Shown: positions 15,775 through 24,802, counted from the stretch's first letter. The stretch is DNA of 32,241 nt from Crocinitomicaceae bacterium (GCA_024643585.1 JAHEMP010000003.1:1-32241), one strand, 5' to 3'. Notes: generated from the letters alone by a model not told the origin. Program-made: numbers and translations.

Positions 15775-16985
15775 TTGTGAATGTCTTAAAAGACGAACAA
15801 GTACAGTTTATTCTCAATGATATTAGACGTAATGGAATTGAGTTGGAGGACCTGCAGTTAAGCCTCTTGGACCATATTTGTTGTGTAATTGAAGACGAAT
15901 GGTCAACAAATGTTTCTTTTGAAGAGAAGTATAAAGAGATACTTCCTAGATTTTTCAAAAAAAATCTGAGCGAAATTCAAGAAGAAACAGAGTTGTTATT
16001 AACATTTAAAAATTATTATGCGATGAAAAAATTAATGATAACAAGCGGTGCAATTTCCGCTTTCGGGTTTTTTATAGGTGCATTTTTCAAAGTTATGCAT
16101 TGGCCAGGAGCATCCGTTTTAATGGTGCTTGCCGTAACTGTTTTTAGTTTTATTTTCCTGCCAATTTTATTCACGATACGATCTCGCGAAGTAAAGTTAG
16201 TCCGCGAGAAATGGACGCTTGGAATTGGAACTGTTGTGGGTATTTTATTTTCGCTTTCTTGTTTGTTTAAGGTTATGCATTGGCCTGGAGCTAACATCAT
16301 GGGTGTAAGTGCGTTGGCTGGTTTAGTTTTTGTCTTTCTTCCTATTCATTTTTTTGGTGGAATTAAAAATCCAGAAACAAAAACAAGTACGATTGTCTCT
16401 TCTGTTATTTTACTAGCAATCAGTGGTTTGTTGTTTTTAATGGTGAACCTTAGGGGCAGTCAATGGTCGGATAATGCTTTATTCCTGGCCATAAACAATT
16501 CTGAACAAAGCAATCAGGTTTTAGCGGATATTAGCAGTGATTATATACGAAAAAGTGAGGATGCGAAGATGCAGGAAGTTGGAGTGAAAACGAGTGAGGT
16601 TTTGCTCAAAATTCAAACCTTTAGAACGTATGTGATGAAGGATATGGATTTTAATAACGCAGAGAAAACCACAGATGAAATAGCTGTGAAAAAAGAAGGC
16701 AAAACATTTGTTTCCTTTATGTATTTGCTTTTTGACAACCAGCATTTGCCTACTTCCGAATTGACAAATTTTAAAAAGGATTTGTTGGAGTATAGGAAAT
16801 TTGCAAGTAGTAATGTGGATGGCAATCCTGTTCTTTTGCCAAGTTTTCCGAAACAAGCAAATGATGATTGGGAACGTAAAATGTTCTTTAAAGTAAATCT
16901 CGAGGGTATTTTGAGGAATTTGAATCAACTTGAATTGGATGCCGAAATCGCTCAGTTGGCGCTATTGATTAAAGGGAAAAAGTAA
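15771..16985 (+). CDS. Membrane protein with two GldL-like MHWPGA hairpins
   Basis: 404 residues. The start is TTG at 15771, overlapping the PadR stop, or GTG at 15777; there is no early ATG. Residues 1-85 are soluble and acidic (LSLLDHICCVIEDEWSTNVS), a segment I recall at the N-terminus of PadR-linked proteins in this phylum. Five membrane helices follow at about 88-108, 113-135, 149-170, 174-195 and 206-226. FKVMHWPGA occurs twice, at 106-114 and 166-174, each at the turn of a helix pair, so the two hairpins are an internal duplication. The same motif marks the membrane hairpin of GldL, the type IX secretion/gliding motor protein. Residues 230-404 form a soluble helical domain without recognisable motifs. 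The role is unknown; signalling or envelope sensing is possible. Confidence 0.75.
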   Translation: MIVNVLKDEQVQFILNDIRRNGIELEDLQLSLLDHICCVIEDEWSTNVSFEEKYKEILPRFFKKNLSEIQEETELLLTFKNYYAMKKLMITSGAISAFGFFIGAFFKVMHWPGASVLMVLAVTVFSFIFLPILFTIRSREVKLVREKWTLGIGTVVGILFSLSCLFKVMHWPGANIMGVSALAGLVFVFLPIHFFGGIKNPETKTSTIVSSVILLAISGLLFLMVNLRGSQWSDNALFLAINNSEQSNQVLADISSDYIRKSEDAKMQEVGVKTSEVLLKIQTFRTYVMKDMDFNNAEKTTDEIAVKKEGKTFVSFMYLLFDNQHLPTSELTNFKKDLLEYRKFASSNVDGNPVLLPSFPKQANDDWERKMFFKVNLEGILRNLNQLELDAEIAQLALLIKGKK

Positions 16986-16997
16986 ATTAGAAATTAG

Positions 16998-17028
16998 AAA
17001 ACCAGGCAACAATTGATTGCCTGGTTTT
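16998..17028 (+). terminator. Bidirectional terminator between convergent genes
   Basis: AAAACCAGGCAA (16998-17009) pairs perfectly with TTGCCTGGTTTT (17017-17028) across a 7-base loop. T-runs lie on both strands, serving the PadR/membrane unit on the plus strand and the YD-like gene on the minus strand, whose stop codon touches the stem. Confidence 0.85.
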
Positions 17029-17936
17029 TAGTAATAAGCTATAAAACGCTCAATAATATAATATCTCGAATCGTTTATAGAGGTCATCTTTTTTATCCAG
17101 TTTCCGTAGGGGTCGAAAATGTATTTGATGATTTCGCGATCGTTAATTTGTCGTTTCGGGTTAACATCGGCTATGGAGATTAGATTTCTTTTCGTATCAA
17201 ATTCATACCTCGTTGTCGACTCTACTTTGTTTTTCTCAATTCCTTCCCACAATTCTGTCGCGAGCCCATTTTCATTGTATGAGAAAGTCGTTCTCTCCAT
17301 TAAGCCGGTATGTGCGTCAAACCATTCTATTTTGATTAGACGATTGTCAAGATCATAACTATAGTTCTTAAATTCCCGACCATCGCTGTAATCGTAGTTC
17401 TCTTTCATTAGCTTTCCATCGCTGCTGTAGCTGTTGGATTGATGAAAAATTTGAACGCCTCCAAAGTCAAACTCCCATACGTCGGTCAATAGATTGTTGC
17501 CGTTATATGCGAATCTATGTTTGGTTTTTTTATCTGTGGAGTCGTTAATTGGAGCAACAAGTTCTTCAATTGTGTTTCCTCGACTATCGTATTTATAGGT
17601 ATAGACAAACGCTTGATTTTTCTTTTTACAGAGAAGATTGGTATTGTATTCAAACTCTTCGGCGTGTAGGAACGAATTATCGTCGGCAAAGTAACTTCGT
17701 TTTATAAGATTTCCTTTTCTATCAAATTCCATTTTGTTGTCCGACATCCATGAAATTTGTCTGTCTTTGTCCGTTTTTATATAAATACCATTTTCAAGTG
17801 TGGCACCAAAACACTGTTCTATTATAAACCTTGGTTTACCTGAAATAGGGGAATCGTGATTGTCTTGTCCTGCAGCATTCGAAATGCCAACAACAAGTAG
17901 AATCAATTTAATAGAAATCCATTTCTGTGGAAACAT
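17028..17936 (-). CDS. Secreted RHS/YD-repeat-like protein
   Basis: 302 residues. The N-terminus is a signal peptide (hydrophobic ISIKLILLVVGISNAAGQ; the start at 17936 gives 6 residues before it). The body consists of degenerate YD/RHS-type units: F.YN.N.L...WEF, SYSSDGKLMKENYDY, SYDLDNRLIKIEWFD, TFSYNENGLATELWEG, YEFDTKRNLISI, YIFDPYGNWIKKM. These form strand-turn repeats in many Bacteroidota exported proteins. There is no RHS core or toxin tip and no Por-type tail, so it is probably a periplasmic or lipid-independent surface protein of unknown function. Confidence 0.7.
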   Translation of the reverse strand: MFPQKWISIKLILLVVGISNAAGQDNHDSPISGKPRFIIEQCFGATLENGIYIKTDKDRQISWMSDNKMEFDRKGNLIKRSYFADDNSFLHAEEFEYNTNLLCKKKNQAFVYTYKYDSRGNTIEELVAPINDSTDKKTKHRFAYNGNNLLTDVWEFDFGGVQIFHQSNSYSSDGKLMKENYDYSDGREFKNYSYDLDNRLIKIEWFDAHTGLMERTTFSYNENGLATELWEGIEKNKVESTTRYEFDTKRNLISIADVNPKRQINDREIIKYIFDPYGNWIKKMTSINDSRYYIIERFIAYY

Positions 17937-17958
17937 AGGTAAAACGGCAATTTAATCG

Positions 17959-17966
17959 CAAATTTA
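17959..17966 (-). promoter_or_regulatory. Candidate -7 element (TAAATTTG) of the YD-like gene
   Basis: Minus-strand TAAATTTG fits TAnnTTTG. The predicted start is about 17955, giving a leader of about 19 bases. No exact -33 TTG. Confidence 0.45.
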
Positions 17967-18014
17967 AAGTTTTTGAATGGCTCTAATCGAAAGGATTGAA
18001 ATTAATTTTTGGAT

Positions 18015-18046
18015 AAAAAAAATCTCGATTCCTATAGAAATCGAGA
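18015..18046 (-). terminator. Terminator of tRNA-Leu
   Basis: On the minus strand TCTCGATT (18046-18039) pairs with AATCGAGA (18030-18023), followed by eight T (18022-18015). It begins 6 bases after the tRNA discriminator base. Confidence 0.85.
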
Positions 18047-18051
18047 CCAAG

Positions 18052-18133
18052 TGCCCACGACTGGATTCGAACCAGCACACCCGAAGGCACACGCCCCTCA
18101 AGCGTGCACGTCTACCAATTTCGCCACGTGGGC
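18052..18133 (-). tRNA. tRNA-Leu (anticodon GAG)
   Basis: The minus strand gives the acceptor arm GCCCACG (18133-18127) pairing with CGTGGGC (18059-18053). The anticodon stem CACGC/GCGTG encloses the loop TTGAGGG, so the anticodon is GAG. A long variable arm (GCC-TTCG-GGT) marks a class II tRNA, and the T-loop TTCGAAT is canonical. The discriminator is A, and the CCA end is not encoded (ACT follows). Length is 82 bases without CCA. Confidence 0.95.
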
Positions 18134-18147
18134 AGCTAATTGTGCGA

Positions 18148-18155
18148 CAAAGATA
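18148..18155 (-). promoter_or_regulatory. -7 element (TATCTTTG) of tRNA-Leu
   Basis: Minus-strand TATCTTTG, the same octamer as in the rpsO promoter, 14 bases before the mature 5' end of the tRNA. The -33 region is AT-rich without a clear TTG. Confidence 0.55.
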
Positions 18156-18224
18156 TAATTTTCTTGGAAATTTAAATGTTTAAATTGTGCTGTTCGTATT
18201 CTCCATTCGCCCTAATTTTATATA

Positions 18225-21200
18225 TTATTTCAAAAGGTTTACATGCCCTGTAATTTTCTTTCTTTTAAAGAATTCATCTTGAAAAATAATCATCCATGTA
18301 TAAATACCTTGAGTCGCCATTTTCTGAGTGTCATTAATGTAACCATCCCATTCAAAATGAAGATCATTACTTGCAAATACTTCATGTCCCCAGCGGTCAA
18401 ATATTACAACGGAAAAGTTTTCTTCCGAAACATTGTATCCTTTCACTGAAAAATAATTATTGAATTCGTTTTGATCGGGTGTAAACGCATTGGGAACGTA
18501 CAAAGCATAATCAGGTTTTACAGGAATTTCTTTTGTGATTGAATCGACACATCCATAAATACTTGTGGCGTATAGCGTTACATAATATGAATTCTGTAGC
18601 TCACTAAAAGTATGAGTAGGATTCAATTCAATACTGGTGAAGCCGTCATTGAAATCCCACGAATAACTAATCGCATTTATTGATGTGTTCGTCAGATTTA
18701 TAGTAGGGTCAAAAATATTTAGAGGATCAGGGACTGCTGTGAAATCGGCTATTACCGCCTCATGGATCCAAAGTTGACTATTGGCCGGTAAAACAAAAAC
18801 ACAACCAAAAGAATTTGTTAATATTAAATTGACTGTTTGAAAGCCAGAAGTGTTAAAAGTCAACACTGGATTTGGAAGGCTAGAGGTCTGACCATCACTA
18901 AACAACCAGGAAAATTGATAATCATTGGTGTTAATAGGGTTGAAGCTAAACATAACTTCTTCACCCATGCAAGCAGTAAGTGAGCTTGGGGTGATTGCTC
19001 CAATTGGCTCATTGTGAACGGTAATAAGAATAGTATCGTATAGCACCATTCCGCAAATTGTCGTCAACTGTGCAATGTACATTCCTGAGCTCGAAGGACT
19101 GATATATCGTGGGAAACCACACGTTGAACAATCTAACCATTGAAGACTCGCAATAGGGGCAATGCAGGTATAGATATAGTCGACCAAAACAGAGTCTCCT
19201 ATACAAACAGTTGCTGAATCTTGTGATAATTGGAAATCATCATTATTGGTGGTAAATACATTTACCATTAATGTACTTATTTGACTACAGTTGTTTTGAT
19301 CAATTACCGTTACACTAATGGCCTGCATGTTGCTTGGCAAGTAGGTTATTGTATTGGAGTTAGCTGTTGGGTTTGATGACCAACTATAGTTATAGTTGGG
19401 TGTCCCGCCATTTGTTGTTGCGTAAATGGTAATTGGGATGTTAGCGCATACAATTGTATCTGGCGGAAGTTGAACTTGAATTGGAGGTGGTTGGTTTATA
19501 GAAAATACGTTTATTGCTGTGCAATTATTGCTATCTGTTACTTGAAGGCTATAGTTTCCTGCGTACAAAATTGTTGTGTTTTGAATTGGAGTGTTGTTCA
19601 ATGTAAAATTATAAGGCGAAATTCCTCCAGTCGCAGTTATGTTGGCTATTGTAGAGTCATTAAAGCAAAGTAGCTCAGAATAACTAGTGGAAACCATTAA
19701 TGGAGTAGGCTCATTTAAAGTCGATGAAATTGTATCTGAACAACCGTTTGCGTCCGTAACGATACAAATGTAATTTCCTCCAGGTGCATTTTGAATACTT
19801 GGACCGATAGGGTTGTTGTTTGGTGCTGATGATAGCCAGTTGTATTGGTATGCTGCCGTCCCACCTTGTGTACTCAAGTATATCGCGCCATTACTCATTC
19901 CCCAGCAAGAAACATCATTTAAACTATCAAGGTTTAAGGTGAGCAAATTAGGTTCAACAATAATGAAGTTTACGGTGGTATTACACCCTTGACTGTTTGT
20001 GATGGTTAATTGATAATTACTTGGACTTAAATTGTTAAAATTTCCGGAATTAATAGGTGTTCCATTGTTTAAGGCGAACTGATAGGGTTGCCATAAAGGA
20101 TCTAAATTACTAATGGATACTGTTCCATCTTGAGCTCCGTAACATGAAACATCTGTGGTTTGAAGATTAAAATTTGAATCTATCGTCGCGAAGATTACTA
20201 AAAGAGTATCAATATCGCCTGGGCAATTGTTGAAACCGTCGATTGAAAACATCAACTGTATGGAACCATTTGCTTGATCTAATGCAGATGGGATATAACT
20301 CGTATTAGTAGAGTTTGTATTGGAGAATGTCCCATTTCCTCCCAACCATTGAGGATTTTGACCATTGGTTATCGTTCCATTTAGATTAACTGTGCTTAAT
20401 TGGCAAATTATTTGATTGGCTCCTGCTTGGGCGCTTATTATCTGAAGGTTTTGCAGTACGAGTATAGAATCTGTTTGAAAAAGACAATTTGACGTATCTG
20501 AAATCGTTACATAATGCCAACCCGGAGACAGTAGAGCACTATCAGTACTTGCACCGTTGGACCATGAGATAGTGTAAGGACCAGAGGTAGATATTGGATT
20601 TGAATTGACCCAAATATTGTTATCTCCAGGACATATGACAATTGTGTCTGAAGGTAAATTTGTTGTTGGTGCAGCAATGTTAGTTACCGTGAATGTATGG
20701 CAAATAGGATTGATGAAACAACCGTTCATATCGTATCCACAAACTTCGTATTGAACGGTATCTGGAAGTCCTAAGCTTGAAGTGAATATAGTTGTATCAC
20801 AACTGCTTACGCAACTTATATTGTTGTTGTATTGACCATTTACTCCCGGACTTACACTTGTCCAGGTCACAGTGCTTTCATCGTAATAGTTTGCCGTTAG
20901 TAAGCCACTGCATCCGTTATTTAAAATTAAGTCGGGGCCAAAAGTAGGTGCCGAATAGGATGTTATCGTGAATGCATTATTATTGTTTCCTGGCTTACAA
21001 AAGGTTAGATTGTGAGGACCAGATCCTGTCAAACAGATAGGTGATCCGACTGGTATTTGGGGGCCACAATTCACTTGGTAGTACAAAGCCCCGGGAGGCA
21101 CTGCACCCGACGATATTTGAAAATTGATAGAAGTGGCGCTTGGGTGAAGTGTTATTATGAATTCAATGCATTTATCAGGGGCAATTGTGCCGCAGCAATT

Positions 21201-21350
21201 GCCGATTCTGGCAATTAGGGGACTTGTCCAACTCATTATCGGAGATGCACTCAGATTTACTGTGAAAGTCGGAGTTATAGAGTCGCAAGGTTGGGCTGTA
21301 CAAAAGTACGGAGCCAAAGCGATCAAAAGAATGGAGAATTTTCTTGACAT
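18225..21350 (-). CDS. Large surface protein with SprB-type repeats, PKD domain and T9SS type B sorting domain
   Basis: 1041 residues. The N-terminal signal peptide is MSRKFSILLIALAPYFCTAQ. The first 220 residues are Cys- and Gly-rich without a clear match. Three SprB-type units follow: DVSCYGAQDGTVSISN, DVSCWGMSNGAIYLST and SELLCFNDSTIANITATGG, each continuing with a 'YQL.ITNSQGC'-type strand. Ig/PKD-like parts come next, including IADFTAVPDPLNIFDPTI with ISYSWDFNDG. The last 95 residues are a gliding-motility-associated C-terminal domain (YALYVPNAFTPDQNEFNNYF, VVIFDRWGHEVF, WDGYIN, QGIYTWMIIF). The protein is predicted to be exported by the type IX system and attached to the surface; SprB itself is a gliding adhesin, but this one is much smaller. 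It is monocistronic. Confidence 0.9.
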   Translation of the reverse strand: MSRKFSILLIALAPYFCTAQPCDSITPTFTVNLSASPIMSWTSPLIARIGNCCGTIAPDKCIEFIITLHPSATSINFQISSGAVPPGALYYQVNCGPQIPVGSPICLTGSGPHNLTFCKPGNNNNAFTITSYSAPTFGPDLILNNGCSGLLTANYYDESTVTWTSVSPGVNGQYNNNISCVSSCDTTIFTSSLGLPDTVQYEVCGYDMNGCFINPICHTFTVTNIAAPTTNLPSDTIVICPGDNNIWVNSNPISTSGPYTISWSNGASTDSALLSPGWHYVTISDTSNCLFQTDSILVLQNLQIISAQAGANQIICQLSTVNLNGTITNGQNPQWLGGNGTFSNTNSTNTSYIPSALDQANGSIQLMFSIDGFNNCPGDIDTLLVIFATIDSNFNLQTTDVSCYGAQDGTVSISNLDPLWQPYQFALNNGTPINSGNFNNLSPSNYQLTITNSQGCNTTVNFIIVEPNLLTLNLDSLNDVSCWGMSNGAIYLSTQGGTAAYQYNWLSSAPNNNPIGPSIQNAPGGNYICIVTDANGCSDTISSTLNEPTPLMVSTSYSELLCFNDSTIANITATGGISPYNFTLNNTPIQNTTILYAGNYSLQVTDSNNCTAINVFSINQPPPIQVQLPPDTIVCANIPITIYATTNGGTPNYNYSWSSNPTANSNTITYLPSNMQAISVTVIDQNNCSQISTLMVNVFTTNNDDFQLSQDSATVCIGDSVLVDYIYTCIAPIASLQWLDCSTCGFPRYISPSSSGMYIAQLTTICGMVLYDTILITVHNEPIGAITPSSLTACMGEEVMFSFNPINTNDYQFSWLFSDGQTSSLPNPVLTFNTSGFQTVNLILTNSFGCVFVLPANSQLWIHEAVIADFTAVPDPLNIFDPTINLTNTSINAISYSWDFNDGFTSIELNPTHTFSELQNSYYVTLYATSIYGCVDSITKEIPVKPDYALYVPNAFTPDQNEFNNYFSVKGYNVSEENFSVVIFDRWGHEVFASNDLHFEWDGYINDTQKMATQGIYTWMIIFQDEFFKRKKITGHVNLLK

Positions 21351-21508
21351 GATAGGAAATAATAAGGAGTTAATATTCTAAATTTTATGAAAATAGCTTT
21401 GTAACTATTTGTTTCTTAGAATGAAACATTTGCTTGTTCTACTATTTTAAAACATGAAGTTGGAGAGGTTTTCATGTTAGAAGAATTACGCAAATTCCAT
21501 AGATTTAT

Positions 21509-21667
21509 TTAGTCACGCCTTAATAATACCCTATTTCTGATTAGCTTGAGCTGCAATGCTCTGACCATAGATAAGTTAGTTTGATTAACCCTTAAATTGT
21601 TGTTTATAGGGTTGAAAAGGCAACTTAGAGCCCTAGTGATCAAAAGAATGGAGAGTTTCTTTGTCAT
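21509..21667 (-). pseudogene. Relic of the 5' end of a gene like the neighbouring surface-protein gene
   Basis: The minus-strand reading from ATG 21667 starts MTKKLSILLITRA, closely matching MSRKFSILLIALA of the surface protein at 21350; the DNA similarity is about 38 bases (21630-21667 against 21313-21350). After 13 residues the likeness ends and the frame runs 52 codons in all to TAA 21509 without signal-peptide cleavage or domain features. A hairpin (AACCCTTAAA 21587-21596 with TTTATAGGGTT 21603-21613) lies inside. The whole gap 21351-21807 holds no other gene that I can support. Confidence 0.5.
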
Positions 21668-21807
21668 GGAGAGTAAAATAACTTATGCTATAGTAATATT
21701 ACGCAATTTTATGAACATGGTTGCCTTAATTTGTTGTTTTTTTTTTGGTATTCTTTTTTTTGACATTTATATGTTTATATTATTGATAATTAATTATTTA
21801 ACACAGA

Positions 21808-24792
21808 TTAATCCTCATATCTCACATCACCAATAAAGTTTATTTTTTTCATGTAGCCAACTTCAATGGCAAAATGACCAAACTCTTCAGAGACGATACC
21901 TGTTATTTCATAAATTCCTTTCCCGTGAAAGCGGTGACGATTGGCAGATTCTGGGAAGTGAACAGAGTCTAAAATTTGACCTTCGATGTCGATGAAATTA
22001 CCGAAAAACATATAATCACCGCGAACAGTTTTGGATTGTTTTAGTGCAACGAGATAGCCGTAGCAGGTCACTTTTAAACCACGTCGTTCAGGAATTTCTT
22101 TCGAAAAAGTGTGCGGTGGAAGTGGCTCGGCTAATAAATCGAATGGGTTGCAAAGTGGAAAACCGATGAGTTCCATTTGTTCAAAAGCACGTTCCAGTTC
22201 GCTATCATTGAGTTTTGGTAGCGTAAAATGTTTTCTCTCCGAAACGAACAATTCAGGTACAGGTGTTTTGTCCTTTACTTTGTTGTGGTACAAATGCGCT
22301 TTCCAAAGTAAACTTTTTCTATCGGAAGGGAAGTCGCGTAAGGCATCTACACGTATGATAATGAGCAATTGTTCCAAAGGAATGTAGCAGCGACTCATCA
22401 GGTTTTCAAAAGAGGTAAATCGGCCGTTTCTGTGACGTTCTTGATAAATTTTCTGAATGATTTTACTTTCAGATCCTTGGATCAAGTTGAATCCTAAAAT
22501 GACGCGTTTCCCAAGGATAATACATTCGTAACCACCTTCATTTATGCTCGGGGGTTCAATTGTTGCACCTAACATTCGAGCTTCGTGCACATAAATTTCA
22601 GTTCGGTAGTAACCGCCAAAATTGTTAATCGTCGCCACCATGTATTCGAGCGGGTAGTGCGCTTTCAAATACAAACTCTGGTAACTTTCTACGGCATATG
22701 AAGCGGAATGACCTTTGGAAAAAGCGTAGCCCGCAAAACTTTCAATTTGCCGCCAAACTTCGGCTGCTAGCTCTTTTGAGTGGCCTTTCTCAAAACAATT
22801 TTTAAAGTAAGCCTCTTCAACTTTTGTAAATTCTGCTCGCGAACGGAATTTGCCAGACATTCCTCTGCGCAGCACATCTGCCTCGCCCAAATCCAAGCCA
22901 GCAAAATAATGCGCGACCTTTATCACATCTTCCTGATACACCATTACACCGTAAGTATCGGGCATAATTTCCATCATAACGGGGTGGGCTTCTTTTCGGC
23001 GTTCAGGAAAACGATGACGTAGGATGTATTCGCGCATCATTCCGGAATGGGAAACACCAGGACGAATGATGGAACTTGCGGCAACCAAAGTCAAATAATC
23101 GTCAACTTGCAATTTTTGAAGCAACATGCGCATGGCGGGTGATTCGACGTAAAAACAGCCAAGTGCTTGTGCATTGCGGAGTATGTGTTTGATTTTTTCA
23201 TCTTGTTTGAAATAGGATAAATCATGAATGTCGTGTGGAGGGTTTTCAGGTTGGTTGTATTCCACAATTTCGAGGCAATCGTGAATTTTTGCTAATCCGC
23301 GCTGACTTAGAACGTCAAATTTATACAAACCAACATCTTCGGCTTCCAACATTGAAAATTGGGTAGTGGGATATCCTTTTGGTGGTAGAAAAGTGGCGGA
23401 ATACCAAGAAATTGGTTTTTCACTTATGACAATTCCTCCTGCATGAACGCTCAAATGCGCCGGCATTCCTTCAATTTGTTTGGCATATTTCAGAACTAAA
23501 ATGGAAAGATTATCCAATTGTTCAATGTTAAATTTCCCTTTGCTCAAAATGTCTAATTCTGATTTCGGCAATCCAAAAACTTTGCCCAATTCCCGAACTG
23601 TTGCTTTGTATTGGAAGGTATTGTACGTGCAAAGTAGCGCCGCATTTTCGTAGCGATTGAAAATATATTGCGTAACATCTTCTCGATCTTTCCACGAGAA
23701 ATCAATGTCGAAATCAGGTGGATTTTTCCGGTATAAGTTGATAAATCTTTCAAAGTAAAGATCCAATTCAAGTGGGTCAACATCTGTGATTCTCAGCAAG
23801 TAAGCTACGATGCTATTGGCACCACTTCCTCTTCCGACATAAAAGTAATTTTTCGATCGAGCGTAGGACGTAAAATCCCAAGTAATTAAGAAATACGACA
23901 AGTAATCTTTCTGAGCAATGATTTCAATTTCCTTGTCAATTCGTGTCAAAATGGCTTCGTTGACAACGGGGTAGCGATACGCTAAACCTTCCATAGTGAG
24001 TTGTCTCAGAAGTTGTAAATCTTCAGTTTTACTTCCGGTGTAGGTATGTACATTTTGTGGTTCGGCATCGTCACCGAACTTGAAATTTAGTTGACAGCCA
24101 GAAAGTAGTTTTTCCATTCGGAATAATAACTCCGAATGTTCGCCCAATTTCTCTAACAATTCACTCTTTGTCAAAAATAAATCGTCGGGCAATCCTTGTT
24201 CTTCAATGGGCAATTTCGAAAGCAGACAATTATTGTCAATGGCGCGCAAAAGTCGATGTGTGTTGAAATCACGCTTGTTGCGAAAAGTCATCGAGTGGAG
24301 GAGAACCATCTTTTTGTCCAATCCCGATTTTTTCTCCCATGTCAAACGATTGAGGTTGGCTAAGGAAATCCCAACAAATTCATTTTCAGTGCATTTCGTT
24401 GGTTCTTTTCCCCAGGGATAAATCACAAAACAATTCCCAAAATGAGGTGCACGCTCTGGAAATTCCATTTTTTTATGCAGGTGCTCTGACAGAAAAACAT
24501 TCAGTTCATGAAATCCACGATTGTTCTTCGCAATCACCACAAAGCATTGCTGTATTCCATTTCGAATATCAGCACCAACAACAGATGTCTTTTCTTCGAG
24601 CTCCAAGCGCCTGCCTGTCGGCGAGACAGGGAGTCGACGAGCGCTGTTTTCCAAACAATAAGCCATGGCTGCGGTGGTTGAATTAATATCAGCTAACGCA
24701 ACTTTGTCCCACCCAGAATTCGTTGCCCATTGGACAATTTCTTCCGGCGAAAGTATGCCGTACTTGAGGCTGAAGTGAGAGTTGCAAATCAT
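21808..24792 (-). CDS. dnaE: DNA polymerase III alpha subunit, short DnaE2-type paralogue
   Basis: 994 residues, shorter than replicative DnaE and without the C-terminal tau-binding region. It begins with a PHP domain (NSHFSLKYGILSPEE), then the polymerase core: YVGRGSGANSIVAYLLRI (318-335), PPDFDIDF with catalytic D362 and D364, HLSVHAGGIVIS (447-457), and third carboxylate D493 in LYKFDVLSQRGL. Then the helix-hairpin-helix region and an OB fold (VTCYGYLVALKQSKTVRGDY). All three catalytic aspartates are intact. With dinB upstream on the same strand it forms a translesion-synthesis cassette analogous to imuB-dnaE2. In the PHP domain the metal-ligand His of the usual HSxYS is replaced by Asn4. 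Residues 52-65 (RRLPVSPTGRRLEL) are encoded by an inserted palindromic repeat. It is probably damage-inducible (inference). Confidence 0.88.
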   Translation of the reverse strand: MICNSHFSLKYGILSPEEIVQWATNSGWDKVALADINSTTAAMAYCLENSARRLPVSPTGRRLELEEKTSVVGADIRNGIQQCFVVIAKNNRGFHELNVFLSEHLHKKMEFPERAPHFGNCFVIYPWGKEPTKCTENEFVGISLANLNRLTWEKKSGLDKKMVLLHSMTFRNKRDFNTHRLLRAIDNNCLLSKLPIEEQGLPDDLFLTKSELLEKLGEHSELLFRMEKLLSGCQLNFKFGDDAEPQNVHTYTGSKTEDLQLLRQLTMEGLAYRYPVVNEAILTRIDKEIEIIAQKDYLSYFLITWDFTSYARSKNYFYVGRGSGANSIVAYLLRITDVDPLELDLYFERFINLYRKNPPDFDIDFSWKDREDVTQYIFNRYENAALLCTYNTFQYKATVRELGKVFGLPKSELDILSKGKFNIEQLDNLSILVLKYAKQIEGMPAHLSVHAGGIVISEKPISWYSATFLPPKGYPTTQFSMLEAEDVGLYKFDVLSQRGLAKIHDCLEIVEYNQPENPPHDIHDLSYFKQDEKIKHILRNAQALGCFYVESPAMRMLLQKLQVDDYLTLVAASSIIRPGVSHSGMMREYILRHRFPERRKEAHPVMMEIMPDTYGVMVYQEDVIKVAHYFAGLDLGEADVLRRGMSGKFRSRAEFTKVEEAYFKNCFEKGHSKELAAEVWRQIESFAGYAFSKGHSASYAVESYQSLYLKAHYPLEYMVATINNFGGYYRTEIYVHEARMLGATIEPPSINEGGYECIILGKRVILGFNLIQGSESKIIQKIYQERHRNGRFTSFENLMSRCYIPLEQLLIIIRVDALRDFPSDRKSLLWKAHLYHNKVKDKTPVPELFVSERKHFTLPKLNDSELERAFEQMELIGFPLCNPFDLLAEPLPPHTFSKEIPERRGLKVTCYGYLVALKQSKTVRGDYMFFGNFIDIEGQILDSVHFPESANRHRFHGKGIYEITGIVSEEFGHFAIEVGYMKKINFIGDVRYED
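24605..24637. repeat. Palindromic repeat element inside dnaE, in frame
   Basis: 33 bases matching the pnp-leader copy (13100-13132) at 31 positions. The CCTGTC/GACAGG stem is intact, and the two differences lie at the hairpin tip. Read on the dnaE strand it encodes RLPVSPTGRRL without a stop or frameshift. Confidence 0.85.
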
Positions 24793-24802
24793 TTAGTGGA
24801 AT

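Noticed and set aside
17977-18183. Plus-strand 68-codon open frame
   Set aside because: It runs across the tRNA-Leu gene and its terminator on the opposite strand.
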